Source of the DNA: Actinoplanes aureus
GTDB lineage: Bacteria > Actinomycetota > Actinomycetes > Mycobacteriales > Micromonosporaceae
Length of the DNA: 64,000 nucleotides
Direction of reading: 5' to 3'
NCBI RefSeq assembly: GCF_015704865.1
Contig: NZ_JADQTO010000001.1
Span: 434,001 to 498,000, forward strand
Shown in pieces: positions 51,738 through 61,000 of the stretch. The notes beneath the pieces are model-generated. The model was not told the origin of the DNA. It did no database searches and was given only the letters and a program-made list of their open reading frames with translations. Both the position numbers and the translations under genes were made by a program. The stretch's first letter is position 1. Each line of letters starts with the position of its first letter.

Positions 51738-53312
51738 TCACGCCTGCCGGCGTAGGCGGGCGGCCGAGCGGGAGCGGGCGTACTCGAGAAGGCGCTCCAC
51801 CTCGGCGGCCGTCGCCGGGCCGGGGTTGACGACGCTTCCCCAGCCCTGCACCGCGTACGCGGGGTGCGGGATCAACCGGTCCGCCTCGGTGAAGTCGATC
51901 TCGTCGCGGTGCGCGCTGAACTCCTCGGGACCGTAACCGAACAGCGCCTTGAACTCGGACCGCCCGAGTTCGATGTTGAGCCGGTACGCACCCGGGCGGT
52001 CCAGCCGGGACCGGGTGTCGAAGTCCGGGATGTCGTGCCCGACGATCGTGGCGAACGGGCGGTTCCGGTCCGCTCCGGCGAAGAAGAACCGGTCGCCCCA
52101 GACGTACTCGGGCATCCCGGAGTCCGGCTCGATCCGGTGCTGGGCGACTCCGGGCAACTCCATGATCCGCGCCGCGGTCTCCGCCGCCGGATCGTCGCCG
52201 GAGCCGACGTGCAGAACGGCCTCGCACCCCTCGACCGTCCCGGTGTCCAGTGGGAAGTACCGCTGCTCGGCCGTCACCCGGGGCTCGCCGCGCAGCTGCC
52301 CCGGCGGAAACCAGCCGGTCCCCTCGCCGAGAGAACCCTCGAACGTCTCCGGCGCGGGCGGCTCCAGCCCGAGCGACGGGCTCGCTCCCAGACTTCCGGC
52401 GACGAACACGTACGCCGCGCCGAGCAGAGCCGACACCGTCGCCCCCGCGCTGAACCACTCCAGGTCCATCCCGGCCAGTTCCCACCGGCTCGGATGGCGT
52501 TGCAGGTGCCGGTTGTGCGCGAAGACCAGGGTCGGTCCGCGGTCGTGCTCCAGCTCGCGGATGTCGAGCAGGTTCCGGGCCATCAGCGCGTCCCGCACGC
52601 CGAGCATCCGGGACGTCCGCTCGGCCGGTGACGCCGGGTCGGCCGCCACCGCGTGGTAGCGGAGCAGGCCGAGGGCGGCCGTGCCGGCGGCCCGCGCTCG
52701 CTGCCAGGCCGGGAGCGACGTCGACTCGATGAGGCGTGGCGCGTCCGCGTACAGCTGGGTCAGAAGATCGTCGGTCCGGACCCGCAGCGCGGCAGCCTCG
52801 GGCGACCGGCCGATCGATCGCGTCGCGTCCATCTGCGCCGCCGGGTCGCTCCAGCGACCCTCGTCGCCGATCAGCCGATCCAGGTCCGATGCCGGTACGC
52901 CCAGATAGTCGCGCAGTTGCCGCAGATACCGTCCCGGGCTCGCCGCCGACATCATCTCCAGCGGCGCGTCGAAGCCGTGGAAGGAGACCTGCTCGGCCGG
53001 CGGCACCTTCTCGTTGTGGGCCCGCAGCCAGCCGACCAGTTCCCGGTTGCCGGACAGGTATCCGAGGCCGTGGCTGAGGCCGGCCGTCAGGTCGACGGAA
53101 TCGGACCGGCCGCGCACGTAGTCGTCCACAGCGAAGGCGGCCATCCGGTCCGACTCCAACACGATCGACCGGAAGCCGTGCTCGACGAGGACTCGGAGGA
53201 TCTCGTTGCGCAGGCGCGGGAACGCGGGCTCGAGATGCGTGGGCTCGCCCAGGCCCAACAGTTGCGGCGCCCGCGACTCGAGGAGCGAACGAAGCTCGGA
53301 TTCGAAAGCCAT
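51738..53312 (-). CDS. Erythromycin esterase-family protein fused to a DUF6194 domain
   Basis: The 524-residue protein begins with an erythromycin esterase domain (about 1-345): LLGLGEPTHLEPAFPRLRNEI (E23, H26), SIVLESDR, VSFHGFDAP and LVFAHNRHLQRHP, the residues that make up the active site in EreA and EreB. A second part (about 370-515), with YVWGDRFFFAG, RLDRPGAYRLNIELGRSEFKALFG and IPHPAYAVQGWGSVVNPG, matches DUF6194. The enzyme could inactivate a macrolactone by hydrolysis, or act on another substrate; members outside resistance elements are common. ATG 53312 is used. It is divergent from the double-MerR gene with an 83 bp gap, so that regulator probably controls it. Confidence 0.88.
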   Translation of the reverse strand: MAFESELRSLLESRAPQLLGLGEPTHLEPAFPRLRNEILRVLVEHGFRSIVLESDRMAAFAVDDYVRGRSDSVDLTAGLSHGLGYLSGNRELVGWLRAHNEKVPPAEQVSFHGFDAPLEMMSAASPGRYLRQLRDYLGVPASDLDRLIGDEGRWSDPAAQMDATRSIGRSPEAAALRVRTDDLLTQLYADAPRLIESTSLPAWQRARAAGTAALGLLRYHAVAADPASPAERTSRMLGVRDALMARNLLDIRELEHDRGPTLVFAHNRHLQRHPSRWELAGMDLEWFSAGATVSALLGAAYVFVAGSLGASPSLGLEPPAPETFEGSLGEGTGWFPPGQLRGEPRVTAEQRYFPLDTGTVEGCEAVLHVGSGDDPAAETAARIMELPGVAQHRIEPDSGMPEYVWGDRFFFAGADRNRPFATIVGHDIPDFDTRSRLDRPGAYRLNIELGRSEFKALFGYGPEEFSAHRDEIDFTEADRLIPHPAYAVQGWGSVVNPGPATAAEVERLLEYARSRSAARLRRQA

Positions 53313-53395
53313 GACTTTCACCGTATCGTTGAACTTGCTGTTGAGAGTCCGCCAGCACTCTGCCTCGGGAGGGCCGTCTGAAGTCTCAAAACGGA

Positions 53396-54091
53396 GTGCA
53401 TCGGCCGGTGGATCTGGCCCGGTTGCACGGCCTCTCCGTCCAGGCGATCCGCAACTACGAGCGGGACGGCGTGATCCCGGCCGCGCGGCGCACCGCGAGC
53501 GGCTACCGGGTCTACACCGACCTGCATGTGGGCGCGCTGGGCGCCTATCTCGCGCTGGTCCGGGGGTACGGGTACCGCACGGCCGGCGTCGTGATGCGGG
53601 CGGTGGACCGGGACGACCCGGAGTCCGCCTACGCCGCGATCGATGCCGCGCACGTCCAACTACAGCGGGACCGGGAGACCCTGGCAACCGTCGCGTCGGC
53701 CGCCACCGTGCTGGCCGCTGCCTCGCCGTCCGAGCCCGGCGACCGGCCGCTCCCGGTCGGCGCCGTCGCGCACCGGCTCGCCGTCACCCCCGCGACGCTG
53801 CGCAAATGGGAACGGGCCGGGATCCTGGTACCGCGGCGGGACCGCTTCCACCACCGGGTCTACTCCCCCGACGACGTCCGCGACGCCGAACTCGCACACC
53901 TGCTGCGGCGCGGCGGCTACCGGCTCGACCACATCGCCGCAGTGCTACACCAGGTACGCGACGCCGGCGGCCCGGAACCCCTCGCCGGTTCGCTGGCCGG
54001 CTGGCAGGAGCGGCTCACAGCCCGCGGCCGGGCCATGCTGACCGGCTCGGCCCGGCTCGCCGACTACCTCGACCTGCGAGACCCCTTCTGA
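53396..54091 (+). CDS. Transcriptional regulator with two MerR-type DNA-binding domains
   Basis: The 231-residue protein has two winged-helix MerR domains. The first (about 1-70) reads VQAIRNYERDGVIPAARRTASGYRVYTDL; the second (about 120-195) reads TPATLRKWERAGILVPRRDRFHHRVYSPDDVRDAELAHLLRRGGY. Each has the 'helix-turn-helix then wing' spacing of MerR. The remaining part has no clear ligand domain. MerR regulators often face the gene they activate; here that is the erythromycin-esterase fusion gene across 83 bp. The GTG start at 53396 precedes the first helix. Confidence 0.88.
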   Translation: MHRPVDLARLHGLSVQAIRNYERDGVIPAARRTASGYRVYTDLHVGALGAYLALVRGYGYRTAGVVMRAVDRDDPESAYAAIDAAHVQLQRDRETLATVASAATVLAAASPSEPGDRPLPVGAVAHRLAVTPATLRKWERAGILVPRRDRFHHRVYSPDDVRDAELAHLLRRGGYRLDHIAAVLHQVRDAGGPEPLAGSLAGWQERLTARGRAMLTGSARLADYLDLRDPF

Positions 54092-54117
54092 GTCGAGGTC
54101 TGCATGGCGCGGACGTA

Positions 54118-54154
54118 CGCCGCCCCGCCCGTGGGGGTTACGGGCGGGGCGGCG
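54118..54154. terminator. Terminator between converging MerR and PRC-barrel genes
   Basis: CGCCGCCCCGCCCGT (54118-54132) pairs perfectly with ACGGGCGGGGCGGCG (54140-54154) around a seven-base loop. It lies between the stop codons of the rightward regulator (54091) and the leftward PRC-barrel gene (54166). Confidence 0.85.
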
Positions 54155-54165
54155 GTCTGGGGGGA

Positions 54166-54582
54166 TCAGTGCGGGTAGTCGCGGTAACTACCGGTGTAGT
54201 AGTCCCCGACCTTCTCCCGGTACTCCGGCGTCTCGAAGGTCTCCTTGTCGTACTCCGGAGAGCTCTTGATCTGCTCCTTCGTACGGTCCACGTAGACCTT
54301 TCGCTCCGTGTGGTCGACGGTCTGCACCGTGCCGGCCGGCAGGAGAACCTTCCGTCCGAAGATCCACGGTCCGGTGTCGACTACCAGGAACGCGCTACCG
54401 ACGTCGTAGCTGGCCTGGTCGATCGAGCCGATATGACCATCGGTCGCCTCGACCTTGTAACCGACCAGGTCCACGCCGGTCCGCCCGCCTTCTTCGACGC
54501 TGTCCGCGGCAGCCGGGTCGTAGGTGCCGGCCAGGCTGGAGGGGTCACGCCAGGACCACGGGGTGAACGGCGTAGGTTGCAT
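54166..54582 (-). CDS. PRC-barrel domain protein
   Basis: The 138-residue protein has a PRC-barrel: GVDLVGYKVEATDGHIGSIDQASYDVGSAFLVVDTG, then KVLLPAGTVQTVDHTERKVYV. A C-terminal helical tail (EYDKETFETPEYREKVGDYY) follows. PRC-barrel proteins take part in RNA processing or stress adaptation; small cytoplasmic ones with this tail are common in actinobacteria. ATG 54582 has GAGGAGG five bases upstream and is preferred to the GTG directly before it. Confidence 0.85.
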   Translation of the reverse strand: MQPTPFTPWSWRDPSSLAGTYDPAAADSVEEGGRTGVDLVGYKVEATDGHIGSIDQASYDVGSAFLVVDTGPWIFGRKVLLPAGTVQTVDHTERKVYVDRTKEQIKSSPEYDKETFETPEYREKVGDYYTGSYRDYPH

Positions 54583-54648
54583 CACGGCCTCCTCAAATCG
54601 ATGAATCTGCCGTTGTCCAATCCGTACCCGGCCCTCCGCGGAGCCAAA

Positions 54649-55581
54649 CTAACGGTTGATGTCGCCCCCCGAGAGCGCCGCCAGATCCGCGCGGGTGGGC
54701 AGGCCCTCGCAGTCCCCGGGCACGGTCACCGCGAACGCGCCGGCCGCGATCGCCGTCCGCAACCGTTCCAGGGCAGCGGCCCCGGTCTGCCGGTCGGCCA
54801 GGTATCCGGCCACGAAGGCGTCACCGGCGCCGACCGGGTCGACCGCCGTCACCGGGAGTGCGGGCACCTCGTGCCGGACCCCGTCGATCAGGGCCACGCA
54901 TCCCCGTGCTCCGTCCTTGACCACCACCTCGGACGGACCGAGTTTCGCCAGGCCCTCCACCGGGTCCGGGGAGTCCACGAAGATGGCCGCCTCGTCCGGG
55001 CCGGCGAAGACCACGTCGGCGCGGCTCACCAGGTCACGCAGCACCGGGGCGGCGTCGAACCGGGACCAGAGCTTGCTGCGGTAGTTGACGTCGACCGAGA
55101 CCGGCACCCCGGCCGAGCGGGCCGTCTCCACCGCGTGGAAGACGGCGGCCCGGGCGGTGTCGCTCAGCGCGGTGGTGATGCCGGTGACGTGCACGATCCC
55201 GGCCGCCTCGATCTCGGCGACCGGGACGTCGGCCACGGTGAGGCGGGACCCGGCGCTGCCCGAGCGGTGGTAGTCGGCGTGGATGAACTGGCCGGACCGC
55301 TGGAACCGGATCATCAGTCCGGTGAACGCGTCGTCGGGGATCGCGATCGTGCGTACCCCGAAGGAGCGCAACCGGGAAGCGATGAGCGCGCCCATCGCAT
55401 CCGGGCCGATCCGGCCCAGCCAGGTGGCGGCGCCGCCGAGGCGCGCCACACCGACCGCGACGTTGCTCTCCGCCCCGGCGACACCGAGCGTGAATCCGCG
55501 CGCGCTCTCCAGCGTGCCGATGCCGTCGGCGACGAAGATGCCCATCGCCTCGCCGAGCGTGAGGATCCCTGGCCCACTCAT
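54649..55581 (-). CDS. PfkB-family sugar kinase, probably 2-keto-3-deoxygluconate kinase
   Basis: The 310-residue kinase has the PfkB signatures: VAGAESNVAVGVARLGG near the front, and the anion-hole and catalytic base VDPVGAGDAFVAGYL (D254). It overlaps the KDPG-aldolase gene by four bases (ATGA). That pairing fits a KDG kinase that makes KDPG from 2-keto-3-deoxygluconate for the aldolase, as in uronate (pectin) breakdown. A pectate lyase is encoded at 48734. Ribokinase or another PfkB activity cannot be excluded from the sequence alone. Confidence 0.85.
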   Translation of the reverse strand: MSGPGILTLGEAMGIFVADGIGTLESARGFTLGVAGAESNVAVGVARLGGAATWLGRIGPDAMGALIASRLRSFGVRTIAIPDDAFTGLMIRFQRSGQFIHADYHRSGSAGSRLTVADVPVAEIEAAGIVHVTGITTALSDTARAAVFHAVETARSAGVPVSVDVNYRSKLWSRFDAAPVLRDLVSRADVVFAGPDEAAIFVDSPDPVEGLAKLGPSEVVVKDGARGCVALIDGVRHEVPALPVTAVDPVGAGDAFVAGYLADRQTGAAALERLRTAIAAGAFAVTVPGDCEGLPTRADLAALSGGDINR

Positions 55582-56219
55582 GAGCGTGCGAAAGCGACCG
55601 CGTCCGCGGCGTGCCGGGCCCGGGTGGCGAGGGCGGTGAGACTGCCGCCGGTGGCGGCGTCGCCGATCAGCGGGCTGCCGAGGCCGACCCCTACCGCACC
55701 AGCGGCGATCCACTTCGAAATGTCGTCGAGGCCGATCCCACCGGTCGGCAGGATCCGCACCTGGGGCAGCGGCCCGGCCAGGTCCTTCAGGTAGCCGGGG
55801 CCGAGGCCGCCGGCCGGGAAGAGCTTGACCAGCGGCGCGCCGGCCGCGTGCGCGGCGTAGACCTCGCTGGGCGTGAACGCGCCGGGGTAGTGCGGCACTC
55901 CGAGCTCGCCGTAGGTGCCGCCGACCGGCGACACCAGGAAGGCGGCGCCCGCGTCGACGGCGGCCTTGGCGTCGTCGGAGGTCAGAATGGTGCCGGCCCC
56001 GATCACCACGGAGTCCGGCAGCTGGCGGCGTAGGCCGGCGATCGCCTCGATGGCGCCCTGCGAGGTCAGGGTGACCTCCAGGGCGGTGATGCCGGCGGCG
56101 ACCAGGACGTCGGCCACCGCGGCGAAGCCGTCGGAGGTCGGTGCTCGGAGGATGGCGACGAGGCCGCTGTCGACGATGGCGGCGGAGACAGGATCGAGGG
56201 GCGAACGTTGATCGGTCAC
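55578..56219 (-). CDS. eda: 2-keto-3-deoxy-6-phosphogluconate aldolase
   Basis: The 213-residue enzyme shows the KDPG-aldolase pattern: GLVAILRAPTSD (R25), ALEVTLTSQGAIEAI (E48), VIGAGTILTSDDAKAAVDAGAAFLVSPVG and LVKLFPAGGLGPGYLKDLAGPLPQVRILPTGGI. K132 in LVKLFPA is the Schiff-base lysine. It cleaves KDPG to pyruvate and glyceraldehyde 3-phosphate in the cytoplasm, the last step of the Entner-Doudoroff and uronate pathways. The GTG start at 56219 heads the two-gene unit. Confidence 0.92.
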   Translation of the reverse strand: MTDQRSPLDPVSAAIVDSGLVAILRAPTSDGFAAVADVLVAAGITALEVTLTSQGAIEAIAGLRRQLPDSVVIGAGTILTSDDAKAAVDAGAAFLVSPVGGTYGELGVPHYPGAFTPSEVYAAHAAGAPLVKLFPAGGLGPGYLKDLAGPLPQVRILPTGGIGLDDISKWIAAGAVGVGLGSPLIGDAATGGSLTALATRARHAADAVAFARS

Positions 56220-56258
56220 CCTTCGATCCTGCCGGATGCAACCGTTTGCAGTAAGACC

Positions 56259-57107
56259 TCAGCCGCCGATCAGGCGCCCGATGGTCTGCAGGATGTCGGC
56301 GTAGAACGTGCCGCCGATGCTGCGGAAGAGCTGGAACGGCTTGTCCGGGCTGCCGAAGAACGGCCGCAGCGTCCAGGCGAGCTGGGTGCCGACGAAACCG
56401 AACAGCAGGATCCAGATGTAGAGCAGCGTCATGCTGGCCGGACGCTCGCCGGGCGGCAGCTCGCCCGGGCGGCCACCGATGTCGGAGAGCCGCTTGACCG
56501 GGGCGGGCGCGGTCAGGACGGCGCCGTTCTCCTTCGCCGCGGCCGGCTTGTCGGCCGGCAGCTCGACCGCCGGGGGCAGCGCCGGCGGCCTCGAGGCGAC
56601 CTTCAGCTGGTGGTCGTTGAGTGCGGTCATCCCGGCGGTGAGGAAGCGCAGGCCGACCAGCGCGGTGAGCACCAGGATCGCGACGTTGAGCAGCTTGAAG
56701 AACGGATAGCTCTGCGCCGTGATCAGGAAGAACAGGCTGATCGGGGCGAACGCCAGGGTGAGCACCGCGGTCACGGTGATGGTCACCATGATCAGCGTGA
56801 GTGCCTGGAGAACCGACAGCTTCGCACCGAAGACCAGATTGAACAGATAGAGCGTCGGCAGACAGATGGCGAGCGTGGCGAGGAACAGCAGCGGCAGCTT
56901 GACGAACGACGAGACCGCCTGGAGCGGGCCGTTCGACGCGCCGAGGACCGCACCGTAGAGCGCGAGGCTCAGTGCCGAGCTGGTCAGCATCTGAACGGTC
57001 AGCTGCTTCAGGTCACGCTCTTCGATTATCTGCCGCCAGATCCCGTCGCGATCGCGGAGTAACCGCTCGATCACGAGGAGGCTGCTCCCGGTGGGGTTCG
57101 CCATCAT
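56259..57107 (-). CDS. Hypothetical membrane protein
   Basis: The 282-residue protein has about five membrane helices, four in the first 165 residues, a proline- and alanine-rich linker (about 175-230) and one helix near the end (TLLYIWILLFGFVGTQLAW). It resembles bacterial proteins annotated as 'actin-binding WH2 domain' or Yip1-like, but no motif is clear enough to assign. Two ATGs stand in tandem at 57107 and 57104. It is divergent from the DUF1707 gene at 57157 (49 bp). Confidence 0.65.
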   Translation of the reverse strand: MMANPTGSSLLVIERLLRDRDGIWRQIIEERDLKQLTVQMLTSSALSLALYGAVLGASNGPLQAVSSFVKLPLLFLATLAICLPTLYLFNLVFGAKLSVLQALTLIMVTITVTAVLTLAFAPISLFFLITAQSYPFFKLLNVAILVLTALVGLRFLTAGMTALNDHQLKVASRPPALPPAVELPADKPAAAKENGAVLTAPAPVKRLSDIGGRPGELPPGERPASMTLLYIWILLFGFVGTQLAWTLRPFFGSPDKPFQLFRSIGGTFYADILQTIGRLIGG

Positions 57108-57156
57108 GACTCCCGAGGTGGTGGGGGAAAAGTCGGTGGAGGGCTACCCTGTCGCC

Positions 57157-57435
57157 GTGACTGACCCAACGCTCAGGGCCTCCGACGCAGAACGGTACCG
57201 TGTCGTCGCAATGCTTGAACAGCACGCGGCCACCGGTCGACTCACCTTGGACGAGTACGCCGAACGCGTCGACCGGGTGCTGGCCTGCCGAACGCACGGC
57301 GATCTGGCCGCCGTCACGGCGGACCTCCCGGCTGATCCGCCCGCCGAGGAGGACAACCGTCACCTGCTGTGGGCGTTCCTCGCCGCCGCGCTCGTGCTCG
57401 CCCTCTTCACGGTCGTGCTGACGCTGGCCCGCTGA
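57157..57435 (+). CDS. DUF1707 (SHOCT-like) small membrane protein
   Basis: The 92-residue protein has the DUF1707 motif RASDAERYRVVAMLEQHAATGRLTLDEYAERVDRVLACRTHGDLAAVTADLP, followed by one membrane helix (LWAFLAAALVLALFTVVLTLA). The function of this common actinobacterial family is unknown. GTG 57157 lies ten bases after TACCCT, so the transcript may be leaderless; a longer frame begins at 57091. Its stop is four bases from the stop of the leftward gene at 57439. Confidence 0.88.
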   Translation: MTDPTLRASDAERYRVVAMLEQHAATGRLTLDEYAERVDRVLACRTHGDLAAVTADLPADPPAEEDNRHLLWAFLAAALVLALFTVVLTLAR

Positions 57436-57438
57436 GCG

Positions 57439-58011
57439 TCAGCCGCGCTCGGGATCCGTTCCGCTGATCGTCACCGGGCGGCGGAGCAGGCCACGTACCA
57501 CCCCGTTCAGCGCGCGGGCCGGCTCCGGCGGTACGTCCCGGATCCCCAGCTCCTCCCGGATCGCCGCTTCGAACTGCTGCATCACCAGCGGAACCTGGGC
57601 GATCAACTCCCGGAAGTGGATCTGCGGCTGGACACCGACCACCCCGGACGGATTCATCTCGCTGTGCAGCCGCTCCAACTGGAGGTGCACGGCCAGCGCG
57701 GCACTGCGTACCGGGCCGGAGGCGAGCAGCCGGACCGGCATCAGGGCCGGGCCGATCTGGTCGAGGTAGGACAACGCGCTCGGCGGTTTGTCGCCGGCCT
57801 CGTACGCCGCGCGCAGCCGGTGGGTGGCCCGCTCGAACGCGGTGAGCAGCTGCACGTAGGCGGTCTTGCGTTCCTCGTACCACTGCCGGGTGCGGCGCTG
57901 CCGCTTCAGCAGATTGTCGTTACGGGCGGTGACGAGCAACGCCACCAAGGCCCCGGCCAGCGCGAACACGACGGCCACGAGGGGCAGTCCCCACCACGGG
58001 ATCTGAGACAC
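57439..58011 (-). CDS. Hypothetical protein with N-terminal membrane helix
   Basis: The 190-residue protein has one membrane helix at about residues 7-28 (GLPLVAVVFALAGALVALLVTA) and then a long helical, charged region (RQRRTRQWYEERKTAYVQLLTAFERATHRL). The rest is soluble and helical, without a recognised domain. It is probably anchored with its bulk in the cytoplasm. The GTG at 58011 is placed directly before the helix. Confidence 0.65.
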   Translation of the reverse strand: MSQIPWWGLPLVAVVFALAGALVALLVTARNDNLLKRQRRTRQWYEERKTAYVQLLTAFERATHRLRAAYEAGDKPPSALSYLDQIGPALMPVRLLASGPVRSAALAVHLQLERLHSEMNPSGVVGVQPQIHFRELIAQVPLVMQQFEAAIREELGIRDVPPEPARALNGVVRGLLRRPVTISGTDPERG

Positions 58012-58046
58012 CCGTTCACCGTATCGAGCCCGCACCCGGGCACCTG

Positions 58047-61000
58047 TCAACCACGCCCCCGCGCGAGTGCCTCATCGATGGCCAGCGCCGCCTCGTCCGC
58101 CACCTGCGCCGCCGGGAGCAGGGCGCCGCGGCGGCGCAACACGGCCACCCGCTCCGCGCCGAGCCGCTCACCGGCCGCCGCCCGAGCCCGATCCAGCCGG
58201 GCGGCCTCGGCCGGATAAACCTGGGCCGGAGGCAGAGCCGCGTCGATCAGCATCGCGGTCTCGTCGGCACCGACCCGCACCAGCAGCACCACCAGATTGC
58301 GCAGGGCCGCCGCGTGCAACGTGTCGTTGCCGGCCCGCCGCCACAGGCGCAGAACCTCGCGGAAGGCCGCCAATGCCGGAGCCGGATCGCCGTGCCGGCT
58401 GCGTACGGCCACCGCCGCGGTCCCCGACGCGGCCTGGAAGAGCCGGTCGTCGACCGATCCGGCAAGCGCCGCCGCCTCGTCGAGCAGGGCCAGCGCCCGC
58501 TGCGGGTCGGTGTCGCCGAGCGCCTCACCCAGCCCGTACCGAGCCTCGGCCCGGGCGCTTGGATTCCCAATGGCGTCGGCCAGGTCCATCGCCTCGCCGG
58601 CCAGCTCGACCGCCTCGTCCACCTGCCCCGACCAGGCACGCACCAGCGCCTCGCCGACCAGCCCGGAAACCCGCGCGACCGGATCGCCGTCCATGGCCCG
58701 GTAGTGCTCGATCGCCGCCTCGGCGTCGCAGGCGACAAGCGCGACGTCCCCGAGCACCTCGTGGGCCGGGGCACCGGGCGGCTCGGCGCTGCCCGCGAGT
58801 TTCCGCGCCTCGTCCAGATCGCCGCGCCCCCACGCGTGCGTGGCCGCGGCGGCGAGCGCATCCGGATGGGCCGGACCGTCGACGGCGGCGCGGCCCCAGG
58901 CGAGCACCTCATACTGCTGGCAGCGGTAGCCGTACCGGTACATCGCCGCGGCGAGCCGCACCCGGATCTCCGCCGAACCCCGCGCGTACGCCAGGCGGAG
59001 GTCGGGCAGGAGGGCGTCGATCTCGCGTACCGCCGCGGCCTGCTCGGGCCCGCGCATGCGCGCGTCGAGTTCTTCGGCGGCGGCGGCCATGGCCGCCGCA
59101 TGCCGTGCCTCGGTGGCCTGCCGGTCCTCAGCGGCCCGCACGCTGGCATGCCGGCCGTCGGCAAGCCCGCCTCCGCGCGAGTCCGCCGGCCCGGCAGGCG
59201 CCAGCCCTGGTCCACCGAAGACGGTCCCGCGCGCCGCATGCCGACCACGGCCCTTGGTAACACCGGAACCGGCCCCGGCCTGTTCGGCGCCCGCCCGCGC
59301 CGCATCGGCCCGCCCGGCTCGTTGGAAGGCAGCCGGGCCGGCGCCGCCCGCCCGCGCCACCGCATCAGCGCGCCCAGAAGCATCAGCGCGCCCAGAAGCA
59401 TCAACCCCGCCCGCCTGCTCGCTGGCGTAGGCCCGCACGGTCTCCAGCAACCGGAACCGGCCCGGCCCGTGCCGGGCCACCAGCGACCGGTCCACCAAGC
59501 CCGCCAGCAGCGCCGCCACCCGCGCACGCGGCAGTTGCCCATCAGCCGCCACCTGCTCCGCGGCCGCCACCGAGAACCCGCCGGCGAACACCGCCAGCCG
59601 CCGCAACAGCTGCGCCGACGCCGGGTCCAGCAGCCCGAACGACCACTCCACCACGGCGCGAAGCGTCCGGTGCCGGGGATCGCCTCCGCGCCGCCCCCGG
59701 CTCAGCAGGTCCAGCCGGTCGTCGAGCCGGGCATGCAACTCGCTCACCCCGAGCGCCGCCGCCTGGGTAGCGGCGAGCTCGATGGCGAGCGGCAGCAGAT
59801 CGAGCCGCTCCACGATCTCCGCGACCACCGGCGAGGCCGGCACCCGGGCCCGCTCACAGAACAGCCGCCGCCCCGCCTCCGGCGCCAGCGGCCCGAGCCG
59901 CAGCACCCGCTCCCCGTCCACCCGAAGACTTTCCTGGCTGGTCACCACGAGCCGCACGCCCCGCAACGCCTCCGCCAGCTCGGCCGCCGCGCTCAGCACG
60001 TGCTCACAGTTGTCCAGCACCACGACCGGATATCGCTCGGCGGCCGCGGCGATCGCCGCCACCGGCAGCTCGTGCGGCGCCACCCGGGCACCCACGCCGA
60101 CCGCCACCGCGGCCAGGAAATCCGACTCCCGCACATCGGCGGCATCCACCCAGGCCACCCGCACGGCCCGCACGGTCTCGGCCACCAGCCGGGTCTTACC
60201 CACCCCGCCCGGCCCAACCACGCTCACCAGCCCCGGTTCCGCGAGCAGCGTGGCCAGCGCACGCTGCTCACCCTCCCGGCCGAGAAACGACGAGAACCGC
60301 AGCGGAACGCCCGCGCCAGGCTCATCTTCCGGCCGAATCAGCGATGGTACGAGCTGCGAAGAAGTACCCGGGCTGCCCGCGGCGACCTGGGAGCCCACTC
60401 CCGGCCGCCCGGCCGGCTCCGGGCCGATCCGGTGGTCACCCGGGCCGGCCACCGCCGCGCCCGCTGAGCCGGTGCCGGCCGAGGAAGCCGAAGCTGGAGT
60501 GCCGCGCAGCAGAGCGAGCTGTGCCTGCCGGATCTGCTCGGAGGGGTCGAGGCCGAGCCGGTCGACCACCGCGTCGGCGTGGCGGCGCAGCACCTCCAGG
60601 GCGTCACCCCGGGAGCCGGCCGCGGCGAGGGCGCCGGCCAGGGCGATCGCGCCCTCCTCCCAGCAGGGGTCGGCGTCGAAGACCGCGTGCAACTCAGCGG
60701 CGGCCCCGGCGGGCGGCAGTGTGCCGGCGAAGTGCAGCAACGCCGTCCGGTGCAGGGTGACCAGACGAACCGCCGTACTGCGGAACGGCTCGCCCGGGAA
60801 CTCGGGCAGCGGCGGCCCCCGCCAGAGGGCGGCCGCATGGGCCGCCCGGTCGCGCACCAGGTCCTCGAAGTGCAGAGCGTCCACTGCGGAACGGGACAGA
60901 TTCAACCGGTACCCAGCGGGCTCGAGGCTGATCAATCCGGGCACGCCGAGCCGGGCGCGCAACCGGGCCACATGGGATTGCAGGCTGTTGCGCGCCGACG

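Noticed and set aside
59369..59405. Short tandem repeat considered as the beginning of a CRISPR array
   Set aside because: Only two full units with no spacers, in frame within a coding linker.
58314..60467. 717-residue rightward open frame within the SARP-type regulator
   Set aside because: Antisense to intact SARP and ATPase motifs; arginine- and proline-rich shadow.
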